A stretch of DNA of 64,000 bases. Source: Millionella massiliensis (GTDB lineage Bacteria; Bacteroidota; Bacteroidia; Bacteroidales; Rikenellaceae). The number at the start of each line of letters is the position of its first letter. Within the stretch, counting starts at the first letter, position 1. Shown here piece by piece: positions 19,074 to 28,357 of this stretch. The DNA is taken from the NCBI RefSeq assembly GCF_900104655.1, contig NZ_FNWD01000002.1, positions 2,402,246 through 2,466,245 on the forward strand. The letters run 5' to 3'. A program made the position numbers and the translations under genes. The notes below the pieces were generated by a model. That model saw only the letters and a program-made list of their open reading frames with translations. It had not been told where the DNA came from and ran no database searches.

Positions 19074-19985
19074 TTATTCGATGTTGGAGAGGTGACGTTC
19101 TACTTTTTGGATATAGAGTTCGCTGAGGGTGATCAGTATCCCGGTCTCCTCGACGTTTCCGAAGTCGGGGTTCAGGGCTGTGTCGAACACTTTCATGGTG
19201 GGCGAGAGGCTCATGTAGGCGTTGATCAGCGGCGGAATCGTTTCGTCGAAACCGCGGATGCTGCGCGAGAGGATCCGGTAGTCTTCGGCGTAGTCCTTGC
19301 CCACGAAGAGGGCTTCCATTTTGGGCACGTCGATATCGAGATTGACCGGATAGCGCGAGCGGATCAGGTTTTCGCGGTCGGGGAAGTGTTTTTTCAGGAA
19401 GTAGAGCAGCATGTTCCGCGCTTCGCGGTTGTAGTCGCCGTACATGGTGACTTTGCCGAAGCAGTATTTCACGTCGGGGTTGCGCACCACGATGGCTCCG
19501 AGCCCGTCCCAGAGGTTGTCCAGCGCGAAGAGGCTTTTGGGATTGTTGCGCGACTGGTATTTTGGCTGCACGAACGAGCGTCCGAGTTCGAGGGTGTAGG
19601 GCAGGTATTTCTGGCGGAAGGTGTCGCTGAATTCGAAGTAGTGTTCGGTGGAGAGGTATTTCGGGTGGGTCGAGCGGGGGATGATGTAGCGGTACCCGCC
19701 CATGATCTCGCGGGCCACGGGGTCCCAGACGATCAGCTGGGTGTATCCGCCTTCGACGGTGTCGAGTTCGTCGATATCGACGCTCAGACCCGTACCGCCT
19801 CCGCCGTCGCGGAACGACACTTCGCGCAGGCGTCCGATCTCCTGCATGACGTTCGGGCATTCGGCTGCTGTGAGGGTGTAGAGGATGTTACCTCCCTTAT
19901 TGGTTTTGCGCCAGATACGCTCGGGGGTCAACTCGGCTTCGAGCAACTCGCGCGCGATGGGTTCGATGATCGGTTCGATCGTCAT
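19074..19985 (-). CDS. GNAT/hemolysin-type N-acyltransferase, candidate GlsB
   Basis: The product is a 303-residue protein of the OlsB/hemolysin-like GNAT group (Acetyltransf_5 type). It shows REVSFRDGGGGTG near residue 50, the acceptor-side region MGGYRYIIPR, ELGRSFVQPKYQ, and LDNLWDGLGAIVVRNP. In Bacteroides thetaiotaomicron the homologous GlsB N-acylates glycine with a 3-hydroxy fatty acid, and GlsA then adds a second acyl chain. The family assignment is strong; the GlsB role is inference supported by the nearby PlsC-like gene. It has its own divergent promoter box 42 bases upstream. The start MTIEPIIEPI follows directly from that spacing. Confidence 0.75.
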   Translation of the reverse strand: MTIEPIIEPIARELLEAELTPERIWRKTNKGGNILYTLTAAECPNVMQEIGRLREVSFRDGGGGTGLSVDIDELDTVEGGYTQLIVWDPVAREIMGGYRYIIPRSTHPKYLSTEHYFEFSDTFRQKYLPYTLELGRSFVQPKYQSRNNPKSLFALDNLWDGLGAIVVRNPDVKYCFGKVTMYGDYNREARNMLLYFLKKHFPDRENLIRSRYPVNLDIDVPKMEALFVGKDYAEDYRILSRSIRGFDETIPPLINAYMSLSPTMKVFDTALNPDFGNVEETGILITLSELYIQKVERHLSNIE

Positions 19986-20026
19986 AAGCTTTGCGTCTGT
20001 AGCTGTCCGTGTTCTGAATATCTGGA

Positions 20027-20034
20027 CAAAATTA
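20027..20034 (-). promoter_or_regulatory. -7 box upstream of GNAT acyltransferase
   Basis: The minus strand reads TAATTTTG, a full match to TAnnTTTG, 41 bases upstream of the ATG at 19985. Between here and the next box at 20319 the divergent intergenic region holds no gene I can support. Confidence 0.5.
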
Positions 20035-20318
20035 ATGATAAATCGGCATTTTTGAAATTTTTATTCATCGTTTAGGACAAGGTCCGGTGTGCGGAAGCTA
20101 ACAGGGTTGATTGACAGAAAGTTCCGCCCGAACGGAGAGTGAACAGGTCGGCGGGGAAACGAAAGGCTTTTAAAGACCGGGAGTCGGGCGTCTGTTTCGA
20201 GAGTTGTTTCGGGGGAGGGACGTTTTGCTCAGGCTGTAACTTTTGCCCCGAGGATGCGTGTACCGCATGCCGGATAGAAAAGAGCGGGGCCGGCCTCCCG
20301 CAATGCAGAGAAAAAACG

Positions 20319-20326
20319 TACCTTTG
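20319..20326 (+). promoter_or_regulatory. -7 box upstream of exonuclease gene
   Basis: TACCTTTG matches TAnnTTTG and ends 10 bases before the ATG at 20337, implying a leader of about 5 nt or less. It supports the internal start over longer upstream frames. Confidence 0.5.
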
Positions 20327-20336
20327 TGGGCAGATT

Positions 20337-21101
20337 ATGTACCAGCCGACCATTACAAACGACGAAATCAACCTGATGCCCGTGGCCCACTTCCCCGGGC
20401 GGGTGATCGTTGTGGACAGCGAGGAGACCATGCGCGAGGCTGAAGCCGTCCTTCAGGGTCAGACGCTCGTCGGCTACGACACCGAAACCCGACCTTCGTT
20501 CCAGAAGGGGCTGAAGTACGGGATGGCGCTGGTGCAGATCTCGACGGCCGACACGGCTTTGCTGTTCCGCGTCAAACAGGTTCCCCTCTCCGAATCGATT
20601 CGGGCCATGCTTTCGTCTCCCGAAGTGATCAAGGTCGGCGCCGCCATCCGTGACGACATCCGGGGCATGCACCAGGTGGCTGAATTCCAGCCCGCCGGTT
20701 TTGTCGACCTCCAGGCGCTGGTCAAACGTTGGGGTATCGAAGAGCTCAGCGTCAAGAAGATGGCTGCCATCGTGCTCGGCGTGAAGGTTTCCAAAGCCCA
20801 GCGGCTCACCAACTGGGAGGCAGTCCGGCTCACCGAACCGCAGCAGGACTATGCCGCGTTGGACGCCTGGGTGTGTCGCGAAATCTACCTCCGTCTGCGG
20901 GCCGAGAACCCGGCGCTGATGGATGAGGCCGAACGGGGGCTGCTCCGCCAGCAGTCTGCCGGCGAGATGCCCGAGAAACACAAAACCGCCGCGCGTCGGT
21001 CGAAACGCAGCGGCTCGCCCCGTCGCTACCGGCGTCGAAAGGCGACCGCCGGGGCGGAAAATTCCGACCCGCAAACTTCAAATCCCACTACCGAATCCTG
21101 A
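20337..21101 (+). CDS. 3'-5' exonuclease domain protein (RNase D/DEDDy-like)
   Basis: The product is 254 residues. The DnaQ-like RNase H fold is seen in GYDTETRPSF (the Asp-x-Glu metal site), the Exo II region VKVGAAIRDDIRGM and the Exo III element QQDYAALDAWVCREIY with Tyr and Asp, as in the DEDDy class. The last 50 residues are a basic Arg/Lys tail of low complexity that could bind nucleic acid. Such stand-alone proteins degrade or trim DNA or RNA 3' ends; the substrate is not evident. The start is chosen from the promoter box and the MYQPTITNDEI N-terminus. It is followed after 6 bases by an rRNA methyltransferase gene, which fits an RNA-related operon. Confidence 0.85.
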   Translation: MYQPTITNDEINLMPVAHFPGRVIVVDSEETMREAEAVLQGQTLVGYDTETRPSFQKGLKYGMALVQISTADTALLFRVKQVPLSESIRAMLSSPEVIKVGAAIRDDIRGMHQVAEFQPAGFVDLQALVKRWGIEELSVKKMAAIVLGVKVSKAQRLTNWEAVRLTEPQQDYAALDAWVCREIYLRLRAENPALMDEAERGLLRQQSAGEMPEKHKTAARRSKRSGSPRRYRRRKATAGAENSDPQTSNPTTES

Positions 21102-21107
21102 TCTCCC

Positions 21108-22310
21108 ATGGTAAAACTGACTCTGCGGCGCGGCAAGGAAGAGTCGCTGCTCCGTCGCCATCCCTGGATATTTTCCGGTGCGATCCACAGCACCGACGGC
21201 ACCCCCGAAGAGGGCGATGTGGTCGATGTTTACACCGCGTCCGGTGAGTTCATTGCCCGCGGCCACTGCGGTATCGGCTCGATTGCCGTGCGCGTGTTGA
21301 CGTTCGATCCCGACGAGGCGATTGACCAGTCGTTCTGGAATCGTCGCATCCGTGAGGCCTACGGTGTGCGGCAGGCTCTCGGACTGACCACCTCGGCCGA
21401 GACTACCTGTTACCGGCTGGTGCACGGCGAGGGCGATAATCTGCCCGGACTGGTTATCGACGTATATGGAACCACCGCCGTGATGCAGGCCCATTCGGTG
21501 GGGATGTATCTGGTGCGTGAACAGATTGCCCAGGCGCTGCGCCACGTGTACGGCGAACGCCTGACCGCCGTGTACGACAAGAGTGCCGGAACCATTCCTC
21601 CCAAGAGCGGGATCGAAACGGTGGACGGCTATCTGTGGCGGGCCGAGGGTGCCGCGGCCGACGAGACTGTGCTGGAGGGCGGAAATCGCTTTCGTGCCAA
21701 CTGGGAAGACGGTCAGAAGACCGGTTTCTTCATCGACCAGCGCGAGAACCGTGCGCTGGTGGCCCGGTATGCCCGAGGCCGCCGCGTGTTGAACACCTTC
21801 TGCTATACCGGAGGTTTTTCGGTCTATGCCATGCAGGGCGGGGCGCTGCTCGTCGATTCGGTGGACAGCTCGGCTCGTGCCGTTGAACTGGCCACCGGCA
21901 ATATGGAATTGAACCTGCCGGCTCCGGCGGACGGATTCACGCACCGCGAAATCGCGTCGGATGCGTTGGAATTTGTCCGGAACATGCCCTCGGATGCCTA
22001 CGATCTGGTGATCCTCGACCCGCCGGCCTTCGCAAAACACCATAAAGTGCTGGGCAACGCCCTTCAGGGATACAAACGGCTCAATGCCGCCGCCATGTCC
22101 AAGATGCCGGCCGGCAGTATCCTCTTTACCTTCAGTTGTTCGCAGGCCGTCTCGCGCGAGCAGTTCCGCACGGCCGTATTCAGTGCAGCGGCCATTGCCG
22201 GTCGCCGCGTGCGGATCCTCCACCAGCTCACCCAGCCGGCCGACCACCCCGTGAACATCTACCATCCCGAAGGGGAGTACCTCAAAGGGCTGGTATTGTA
22301 TGTCGAATAG
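21108..22310 (+). CDS. Class I SAM-dependent rRNA methyltransferase (RlmI family)
   Basis: The product is 400 residues. The N-terminal PUA domain begins at LRRGKEESLLRRHPWIFSGA. A methyltransferase domain follows with the SAM loop NTFCYTGGFSVYA, motif IV DPPAFAKH and the motif VI cysteine in TFSCSQ, as expected for a cytosine-5 methyltransferase of the RlmI type. In E. coli RlmI modifies C1962 of 23S rRNA; the same target is a reasonable inference here. It is translationally close to the upstream exonuclease gene (6-base gap). Confidence 0.88.
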   Translation: MVKLTLRRGKEESLLRRHPWIFSGAIHSTDGTPEEGDVVDVYTASGEFIARGHCGIGSIAVRVLTFDPDEAIDQSFWNRRIREAYGVRQALGLTTSAETTCYRLVHGEGDNLPGLVIDVYGTTAVMQAHSVGMYLVREQIAQALRHVYGERLTAVYDKSAGTIPPKSGIETVDGYLWRAEGAAADETVLEGGNRFRANWEDGQKTGFFIDQRENRALVARYARGRRVLNTFCYTGGFSVYAMQGGALLVDSVDSSARAVELATGNMELNLPAPADGFTHREIASDALEFVRNMPSDAYDLVILDPPAFAKHHKVLGNALQGYKRLNAAAMSKMPAGSILFTFSCSQAVSREQFRTAVFSAAAIAGRRVRILHQLTQPADHPVNIYHPEGEYLKGLVLYVE

Positions 22311-22312
22311 TG

Positions 22313-22320
22313 TATCTTTG
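22313..22320 (+). promoter_or_regulatory. -7 box upstream of secreted protein gene
   Basis: TATCTTTG matches TAnnTTTG just after the methyltransferase stop. The next credible ATG is at 22518, giving a leader of about 190 nt that contains a purine-rich tract. Confidence 0.45.
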
Positions 22321-22342
22321 CAAGGTCGCCGACACAACCGGC

Positions 22343-22470
22343 CGGGGATGAGGCAGTTGAGGAATTGAGACGGGGGCGGGAGAGAGTGGAGGGCAGGGGA
22401 AGACAGGTGCGTCGGGCAAAAGTGGGCGCATCGGTCGGCAGGCGGGGGCGAGTGGGGAATGAGGGTGCAA
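22343..22470 (+). other. Purine-rich intergenic tract 1
   Basis: This is a G/A-dominated noncoding stretch between the promoter box and the secreted protein gene, with no hairpin I can see. Similar tracts occur at 26571-26780 and 45940-46055. Confidence 0.45.
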
Positions 22471-22517
22471 TAAATGCCTGTCGGATTGCGTTTTACAATA
22501 ATGGGAAAATAGTAGTC

Positions 22518-23297
22518 ATGCCAAAATACATGAAAATCCGGATCGGAATATTCGCTTTGTTTGCCCTGATGCTGGCTCCTCTTGCGTCTGGTGCCGTTCA
22601 GCGTATCCGGGCAAGACCCGTGCTCAAGGCCGACAAGGAGTATAACGCCATTCTGCTGCACGTGGCGCAGTATTTCGTGTTGACGATCCCCGACGGCAAG
22701 ACAATCGACGATATTGAACATGCCATTCAGTGCACCTTCGTGATTGCTCCCGACGGCCGTCTGACGCAGCTCGAGATCGAAAACGACACCGAGGGACTGG
22801 GCGGTATGTTTGCCGGCGCCGCGGCCCGACGTACGCAGACCTGGTTGCGCGATGCCGTGCTGGAGGGGATGCACGTGGTGCCGCCGTTTGATATGAGCCA
22901 GATCCGCGCCACGCGATCGACTAAAAAGCGAACTATCGTCTTTTCGTTCGGGCGAACCGGATCTTCGGCCAACAACTCTTTCATGGGTTTCAACTCCAAC
23001 GCCGTGAAAGCCAACGTGAATCAGTCCGTCGAGGAGCAGATGCAGGCCGCCCGCGAAGGCAAGTCGTTGGGAGAGGCTCCGACACTGGGTATGACCCGTC
23101 AGGAGGCCGAACGTCGTTATCGCAACGGCGAGAAGGCCTGGGCCGGATTTACCGACGAGAACGTCCGCTCCACGATGAAACCGACCTATACGCCTCCCGG
23201 AACCGGCACGCTGCCCATTATCAATACGCCGCCGCGGGTTCCCGTACCTGCCAATGACTCGATTCCGCGAATCGACGTCGCCATTTCACTGCAGTAA
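22518..23297 (+). CDS. Secreted protein with TonB C-terminal-like region, function unknown
   Basis: The product is 259 residues from the ATG at 22518 (MPKYMKIRIG) or 255 from the ATG at 22530. A signal peptide is clear (IGIFALFALMLAPLASGAVQ), so the protein is periplasmic or exported. The segment from about residue 40 to 140 (IQCTFVIAPDGRLTQLEI...VLEGMHVVPPFDMS) has the spacing of a TonB C-terminal-like domain: a beta strand, a DG turn, then a Pro-containing ending. I do not recognise a specific family. The second half is Asn/Thr/Pro-rich and low in structure. Upstream in-frame codons back to 22365 run through the purine-rich tract and are unlikely to be translated. Confidence 0.7.
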   Translation: MPKYMKIRIGIFALFALMLAPLASGAVQRIRARPVLKADKEYNAILLHVAQYFVLTIPDGKTIDDIEHAIQCTFVIAPDGRLTQLEIENDTEGLGGMFAGAAARRTQTWLRDAVLEGMHVVPPFDMSQIRATRSTKKRTIVFSFGRTGSSANNSFMGFNSNAVKANVNQSVEEQMQAAREGKSLGEAPTLGMTRQEAERRYRNGEKAWAGFTDENVRSTMKPTYTPPGTGTLPIINTPPRVPVPANDSIPRIDVAISLQ

Positions 23298-23313
23298 TCG
23301 AGCGCGAACATTT

Positions 23314-23358
23314 CCGAATCGCCGGAATGATCCACGACGGGTCACTCCGGCGATTCGG
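23314..23358. other. Intergenic hairpin, possible weak terminator
   Basis: A perfect 13-bp stem (23314-23326 with 23346-23358) has a 19-base loop that can pair further. No T-run follows, so termination is uncertain. Confidence 0.5.
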
Positions 23359-23401
23359 TGTAAATCGGAAAACCACCGAGAAACCCCGAGAATAGAGATT
23401 T

Positions 23402-24382
23402 ATGGCCGAAGAGAACATCATATACCCCTGGGGCGACAGTCGTCGTTTCAACAGTTACTCCGCCTATTTCCGTCGGCTGTTCGGCAGTCGGGTACAGAAG
23501 GTTGTCATCGACGCTGGTTTTACCTGTCCGAACCGCGACGGGAGCCTTTCGACCGGCGGCTGTACGTTCTGCAACAACGACGCCTTCAGCCCGTCTTACA
23601 GTCACAAGGGGTACACCGTGGCCCGCCAGATCGAGGAGGGCATCCTCTTCCACCGCAATCGCTACGCCAAAGCCCAGAAATATCTGGCCTATTTCCAGAG
23701 CTACTCCAATACCTACAAGCCCCTCGACCAGCTCCGCGAGATCTACGACCAGGCCTTCACCCATCCCGATATTGTCGGGATTGTGGTCGGTACGCGTCCC
23801 GACTGCGTGGACGAGGCGAAACTCGACTATTTCGCCTCGCTGGCCGCACAGGGTCACTATGTGATTATTGAGTACGGGATCGAGTCGGTTTACGATGAGA
23901 CGTTGAGGCGGGTGAACCGCGGGCACGACTTCGCTACAGCCGTGCGTGCCGTCGAGATGACCCATCGACGTGGTCTCCATTGCGGGGCGCACTTCATTCT
24001 CGGCCTTCCCGGTGAGAGCGACGAGATGCTCGTAACGCAGGCCGATGCCATCAATGCCCTGCCGCTCGACACGGTCAAGTTCCACCAGTTGCAGCTTTTC
24101 CGCGATACCGGCATGGCCCGGGACTATGCCCTCCATCCGGAGGATTACCGTTTCTGGTCGTTGCCCGACTACATTGACCTGTTCATCGACCTACTGGAGC
24201 GGCTTCGCCCTGGGCTGGTGATCGAACGGTTTGCCGGCGAGGCGCCGCCCCGTTATCACCTCAATCCGTCGCCTTGGGGGCTGGTGCGGAATGAACGGCT
24301 CCTGCAACTGCTCGAAAAACGTCTCGAAGAGCGGAATACGTGGCAGGGGCGCTACTGCGCGGCCGAAGGCGGTGGAGCGTGA
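23402..24382 (+). CDS. TIGR01212-type radical SAM protein (YhcC-like)
   Basis: The product is 326 residues. The radical SAM cluster motif is in the form CPNRDGSLSTGGCTFC near residue 37, characteristic of the YhcC/TIGR01212 group, which is related to the Elp3 radical SAM domain. Other blocks are VVGTRPDCVD, the GIESVYDETLRRVNRGHDF element and ILGLPGE. The biochemical reaction of this family is not established. The C-terminal 30 residues are basic and variable. The gene stands between a hairpin and the TPR gene promoter, so it is probably monocistronic. Confidence 0.88.
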   Translation: MAEENIIYPWGDSRRFNSYSAYFRRLFGSRVQKVVIDAGFTCPNRDGSLSTGGCTFCNNDAFSPSYSHKGYTVARQIEEGILFHRNRYAKAQKYLAYFQSYSNTYKPLDQLREIYDQAFTHPDIVGIVVGTRPDCVDEAKLDYFASLAAQGHYVIIEYGIESVYDETLRRVNRGHDFATAVRAVEMTHRRGLHCGAHFILGLPGESDEMLVTQADAINALPLDTVKFHQLQLFRDTGMARDYALHPEDYRFWSLPDYIDLFIDLLERLRPGLVIERFAGEAPPRYHLNPSPWGLVRNERLLQLLEKRLEERNTWQGRYCAAEGGGA

Positions 24383-24526
24383 CCTGTCGGGGGGGATAGA
24401 ACCCCATCTGCGTCGGCGGCTTCGCGAATGGAATGGCGCGCGGCCGATGTTCGAAATGTCGAAAAACTGTTTTGCTTCTTTGGAGGATTTTGACCGGTGC
24501 CCGGGTGCGCCGCAGACAAAAAAATG

Positions 24527-24534
24527 TATATTTG
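24527..24534 (+). promoter_or_regulatory. -7 box directly before TPR protein start
   Basis: TATATTTG matches TAnnTTTG and is separated from the ATG at 24539 by only four bases (CAAC), so the transcript may be leaderless. Confidence 0.5.
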
Positions 24535-24538
24535 CAAC

Positions 24539-26569
24539 ATGAAAAAACACCTCGCCGCCTTGCTGCTCCTGCTGTCCGTCACCCTCTTCGGCGTCGGCGA
24601 GGCATCCGCTCAACTCAACAAACCCTACTTCTTCTATAAAGGTCGCGAACTGATTCTCGAAGAGAAATTTCGGGAGGCGATCGAAATGCTCAATCTGCTG
24701 CTCCGTACCGAGACCAAAGAGTACGAAGGGTATTTCCTGCGCGGGGTGGCCAAGTATAACCTCGACGACCTGCTTGGGGCCGAGGCCGACTTCTCCAGCG
24801 CCATCGCCGTCAATCCGGTCTACACAATGGCCTACCAGTACCGGGCCATTACCCGCTCGCGACTGGGCAACTACAGCGATGCCCTGAAGGACTATCAGCA
24901 CGCCGTGGAGCTGCGGCCGAACCTCTCGGCCACCTACTACAGCCGTGGTGTGACCTACTTTCTGAGCCAGCAGTTCGAGAAGGCCGTCGACGACTTCTCG
25001 CGGTACCTGCGCCACTCGCCGACGGACGTCAATGCACTGACCAACCGCGGTACCTGCTACCTCTACCTCAAGGATACCGTTCAGGCCTATGCCGACTTCA
25101 ACCGGGCCGTCGAGATCAATCCTTACGTGGCTGACGGCTACATGCGGCGCGGTCTGCTCGAAGTGGCTCAAAGCAAGAACGATGAGGGTATTCGCGACCT
25201 GACCGAGGCTTTGAAGATCGACTCGACCCAGTCCATCGCCTATTTCTATCGCGCCTACGCCTATGTGAACAAGAATCAGCCGATGCAAGCGCTGAAGGAT
25301 TTCGATCAGGCCATTCGCTACGACTCCACCAACTCGGTGACCTACTTCAACCGAGCGCTGTTGCGCAGTCAGATCGGCGACTACAACCGGGCCATCGAGG
25401 ATTACGACCGTGTGGCCCTCTACAATCCGGGTAACGTGCTGGTATTCTACAACCGTGCCACGGTCAAGATTCAGGTTGGCGACTATCCCGGTGCCATCGA
25501 GGATTACAGCCGTGCCATCGAACTTTATCCCGACTTCGCCAACGCCTACCTCTACCGTTCGCAGCTCAAGGCGGCATTGCGCGACTTCAAGGGGGCCGAG
25601 GCTGACCGCAAAGTGGCCGAGACCAAGATCGAAGAGTACCGCCGCAAACTCAGCGACAGCACCTTCACCTCCTTTGCCGACACCAGCCGGCAGTTCGACA
25701 AACTGCTTTCGTTCGACGCCGACTTCGGTAACAACGAGTTGCGCTCGATGCGGGGCGATATCCGGCGTGACGTGCGTCTGATGCCCGTATTCCGTATTAC
25801 CATCGTCGAACCCGATACGACCGAACGCTACAATCCGCGGGACTACCGCAATGCGCGTTTGGATACCTACCTGCAACTGCTTGCGACCTCATCGACGGCC
25901 CGTTCGGCCGATCGTCTCGGTTTCCGTTTCGACCTGACCGGAACGCCGGCGGCCGCCTCGCTGCCCGTGGACAGCGTCGCCTCGTGGGATGCGGCCAATC
26001 TGACCCCCACCTCTTGGCAGGACAACTTCCTGAAGGGGATCACGCAGACTCTGCTGCGGCAGTATGCGTCGGGGCTGAGTTACTACCGTCGGGCGGCGCG
26101 AGTCGAATCCGACAACCCGCTGATCTATCTCAACCGGGGTGCAGCCCAGGCCGAAATGATCGAATTCATCGCATCGCTCGAGGGTAACAGCGTGATGCAA
26201 CAGGTGTCGATCCAGACCGACGACCCAGCGGCCCGACTGTTGCAGAACCGCGGTCAGCGTACCTACGACTACTCCGAAGCCATTGCCGACACCCGGAAGG
26301 CCATCGAACTGATGCCCGAATTGCCGCAGGCTTACTTCAACTTGGGCAACATGCTCTGTCTGAGCGGCGATCTGCCCGGTGCATTCGAACAGTACACCAA
26401 GGCCATCGAACGTTTCCCCTATCTGGCCGAGGCCTACTACAATCGCGGGCTGGTTCAGATCTTTATGAAAGATACCGAAAAGGGATGTCTTGATTTGAGC
26501 AAGGCCGGAGAGCTCGGTCTGTCGGAAGCCTACGAGGTTTTGAAACGCTTCTGCATCAAAACCCGCTAA
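24539..26569 (+). CDS. Periplasmic tetratricopeptide repeat protein
   Basis: The product is 676 residues. The signal peptide is MKKHLAALLLLLSVTLFGVG followed by EASAQ. About ten TPR units run from residue 30 to 390, many with the pattern A-Y-x-Y-R-A and D-Y-x-x-A-I (for example NRALLRSQIGDYNRAIEDYD). A non-repetitive segment of about 150 residues follows, then two or three more TPRs up to the C-terminus ending near KGCLDLSKAGELG. Proteins of this kind are periplasmic scaffolds in Bacteroidetes; no partner is evident from the neighbours. The ATG at 24539 is set by the signal peptide and the promoter box; a longer frame from 24497 crosses that box. Confidence 0.88.
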   Translation: MKKHLAALLLLLSVTLFGVGEASAQLNKPYFFYKGRELILEEKFREAIEMLNLLLRTETKEYEGYFLRGVAKYNLDDLLGAEADFSSAIAVNPVYTMAYQYRAITRSRLGNYSDALKDYQHAVELRPNLSATYYSRGVTYFLSQQFEKAVDDFSRYLRHSPTDVNALTNRGTCYLYLKDTVQAYADFNRAVEINPYVADGYMRRGLLEVAQSKNDEGIRDLTEALKIDSTQSIAYFYRAYAYVNKNQPMQALKDFDQAIRYDSTNSVTYFNRALLRSQIGDYNRAIEDYDRVALYNPGNVLVFYNRATVKIQVGDYPGAIEDYSRAIELYPDFANAYLYRSQLKAALRDFKGAEADRKVAETKIEEYRRKLSDSTFTSFADTSRQFDKLLSFDADFGNNELRSMRGDIRRDVRLMPVFRITIVEPDTTERYNPRDYRNARLDTYLQLLATSSTARSADRLGFRFDLTGTPAAASLPVDSVASWDAANLTPTSWQDNFLKGITQTLLRQYASGLSYYRRAARVESDNPLIYLNRGAAQAEMIEFIASLEGNSVMQQVSIQTDDPAARLLQNRGQRTYDYSEAIADTRKAIELMPELPQAYFNLGNMLCLSGDLPGAFEQYTKAIERFPYLAEAYYNRGLVQIFMKDTEKGCLDLSKAGELGLSEAYEVLKRFCIKTR

Positions 26570-26570
26570 T

Positions 26571-26780
26571 TCCCGGAGCAAGGAGCGGGGGGGCGAGAAA
26601 GGTTGAGGGAGGTGAGAAGTGGTGAGTAGGGCAGGCAACAAAGGAGCGAGTAGGGATGTGTGTGGGAAATGGTGAGTCGGGAACAGGTGAGGAAAGAAGC
26701 AAGGAACAGGAGTGAGGAACGGGAACAGGCCGGGGAGCAAAGGAGAGAGGCGGGGAGAGGCGAGAAATCCGGCGCAGTGC
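26571..26780 (+). other. Purine-rich intergenic tract 2
   Basis: About 200 bases after the TPR stop are strongly G/A-rich on the plus strand and interrupted only by occasional T or C. No reading frame or stable hairpin is apparent. The stretch from here to the mraY promoter holds only the terminator at 26838. Confidence 0.5.
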
Positions 26781-26837
26781 GTTCCTCGGGAAATTGATTT
26801 TTCGAAAAGCAGTAATCTGGTCTAATTAGTCTAATCG

Positions 26838-26880
26838 CAGTGGCAGCAGGGCATTCATACTCCTGCTGCCACTGTTGTTT
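26838..26880 (+). terminator. Terminator upstream of mraY
   Basis: A 13-bp stem (26838-26850 with 26862-26874) has an 11-base loop followed by TTGTTT. It probably ends the TPR transcript. Confidence 0.7.
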
Positions 26881-26948
26881 CGGGGTGACGGGCGGATGTG
26901 GGCCGCGAGGAATCGTCACCCGGAGTGTGAAATGCTGGGGTTATTCGC

Positions 26949-26956
26949 TATCTTTG
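26949..26956 (+). promoter_or_regulatory. -7 box for mraY
   Basis: TATCTTTG matches TAnnTTTG, 25 bases before the mraY ATG. It gives mraY its own promoter, consistent with its isolation from the other dcw genes. Confidence 0.55.
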
Positions 26957-26981
26957 CACACCAAATTGCCAGAAAACAACC

Positions 26982-28232
26982 ATGATCTATCATATCGCCG
27001 AATTTCTTGACCGGACCATCGACCTGCCCGGTGCCGGCATGTTCAATTACATTTCGTTTCGATCGGCCATCGCCATCGTCTGCTCGCTGCTGATCGGGAT
27101 GGTGTTCGGTAAGAGCATTATCCGGATGCTCCAGCGGCACCAGATCGGGGAGGAGATCCGCAACCTCGGACTCGAAGGACAGCTCCAGAAAAAAGGTACC
27201 CCGACGATGGGCGGTCTGATTATCCTGGCGGCGATACTGGTTCCCGTGCTGCTTTTTGCCGACCTTACGAACGTCTATATCCAGCTGATGCTGGCCACGA
27301 CCGTATGGCTCGGCCTGCTGGGATTCCTCGACGACTATATCAAGGTCTTCCGCAAAAAGAAAGAGGGGCTGAACGGACGTTTCAAAATTCTGGGTCAGGT
27401 GACCATGGGGCTGATTGTCGGTACCACCATGTGGATCCATCCGCAGATCGTTTCGCGTGAGTCCTCCTCCGAGCGGACGGCCGACGCGCAGAGGGTCGAG
27501 ACCCTAGACCTCGGCAACCAGCGCAAGATCGTCTACATGACGCCGGCCGAAAAGTCCACTTCGACGACCGTCCCCTTCTTCAAAAACAGTGAACTCGACT
27601 ACCGTGACCTGATCCCGGTCGAAGGGCACTTGGGCGACACGCTCGGATGGCTGCTTTATGTGCTGATTGCCGTCTGCATCATCACGGCCGTCTCCAACGG
27701 GGCCAACCTGACGGATGGACTGGATGGACTGGCTGCAGGGGTGTCGGCCGCAATCGGAGTAGTGCTCGGTATTCTGGCCTACCTCTCCGGTAACGTGATC
27801 TATGCCGACTACCTCGACATCATGAATATTCCCGGGTCGGGCGAACTGCTGGTCTTTGCCGGGGCGTTTGTCGGGGCGCTGCTTGGTTTCCTTTGGTACA
27901 ACTCCTATCCGGCACAGGTCTTCATGGGCGATACCGGCTCGCTGGCCATCGGCGGGATTATCGCAACCTTTGCGCTGCTGATTCGCAAGGAATTGTTGTT
28001 GCCGATTCTGTGCGGTATCTTCCTGGTGGAAAGTCTTTCGGTGATTATCCAGGTCTGCTGGTTCAAGTACACCAAACATAAATACGGCGAAGGACGGCGT
28101 GTCTTCCTGATGTCGCCGCTCCACCACCACTATCAGAAAAAGGGCTACTTCGAGGTCAAGATTGTGACGCGGTTCTGGATTGTCCAGCTGTTGCTGGCGG
28201 CCATTACCCTGATGACGCTCAAGATTCGTTAG
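26982..28232 (+). CDS. mraY: Phospho-N-acetylmuramoyl-pentapeptide-transferase MraY
   Basis: The product is a 416-residue polytopic inner-membrane enzyme that attaches phospho-MurNAc-pentapeptide to undecaprenyl phosphate to make lipid I. Signatures are [27 protein letters not shown] with its catalytic Asp residues, FMGDTGSLA and the [12 protein letters not shown] block. A roughly 60-residue insertion after the fourth membrane segment (around [20 protein letters not shown]) makes it longer than the 360-residue E. coli protein; this insertion is usual in Bacteroidetes. The gene stands alone between a terminator and its own promoter on one side and a terminator on the other. Confidence 0.97.
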   Translation: MIYHIAEFLDRTIDLPGAGMFNYISFRSAIAIVCSLLIGMVFGKSIIRMLQRHQIGEEIRNLGLEGQLQKKGTPTMGGLIILAAILVPVLLFADLTNVYIQLMLATTVWLGLLGFLDDYIKVFRKKKEGLNGRFKILGQVTMGLIVGTTMWIHPQIVSRESSSERTADAQRVETLDLGNQRKIVYMTPAEKSTSTTVPFFKNSELDYRDLIPVEGHLGDTLGWLLYVLIAVCIITAVSNGANLTDGLDGLAAGVSAAIGVVLGILAYLSGNVIYADYLDIMNIPGSGELLVFAGAFVGALLGFLWYNSYPAQVFMGDTGSLAIGGIIATFALLIRKELLLPILCGIFLVESLSVIIQVCWFKYTKHKYGEGRRVFLMSPLHHHYQKKGYFEVKIVTRFWIVQLLLAAITLMTLKIR

Positions 28233-28312
28233 GCGCCGGGGGCCTCGCTGAGGGTGCGTGAGGGGTGCGGGGACTGGCGACGCATGCCCGGGTAAGATTC
28301 ATTAAACAGCCA

Positions 28313-28357
28313 AATGAAAAAGGAGGCTCACGATTTCGTGGAGCCTCCTTTTTCATT
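28313..28357. terminator. Bidirectional terminator between mraY and lgt-like gene
   Basis: A perfect 17-bp stem (28313-28329 with 28341-28357) has A-run and T-run edges, so it can work on both strands. The stop codon of the convergent lgt-like gene (28353-28355) lies inside the stem. Confidence 0.85.

Noticed and set aside
24191..25876. 561-codon minus-strand frame opposite the TPR gene
   Set aside because: It runs antisense to a gene with signal peptide and TPR repeats and has no recognisable domain.
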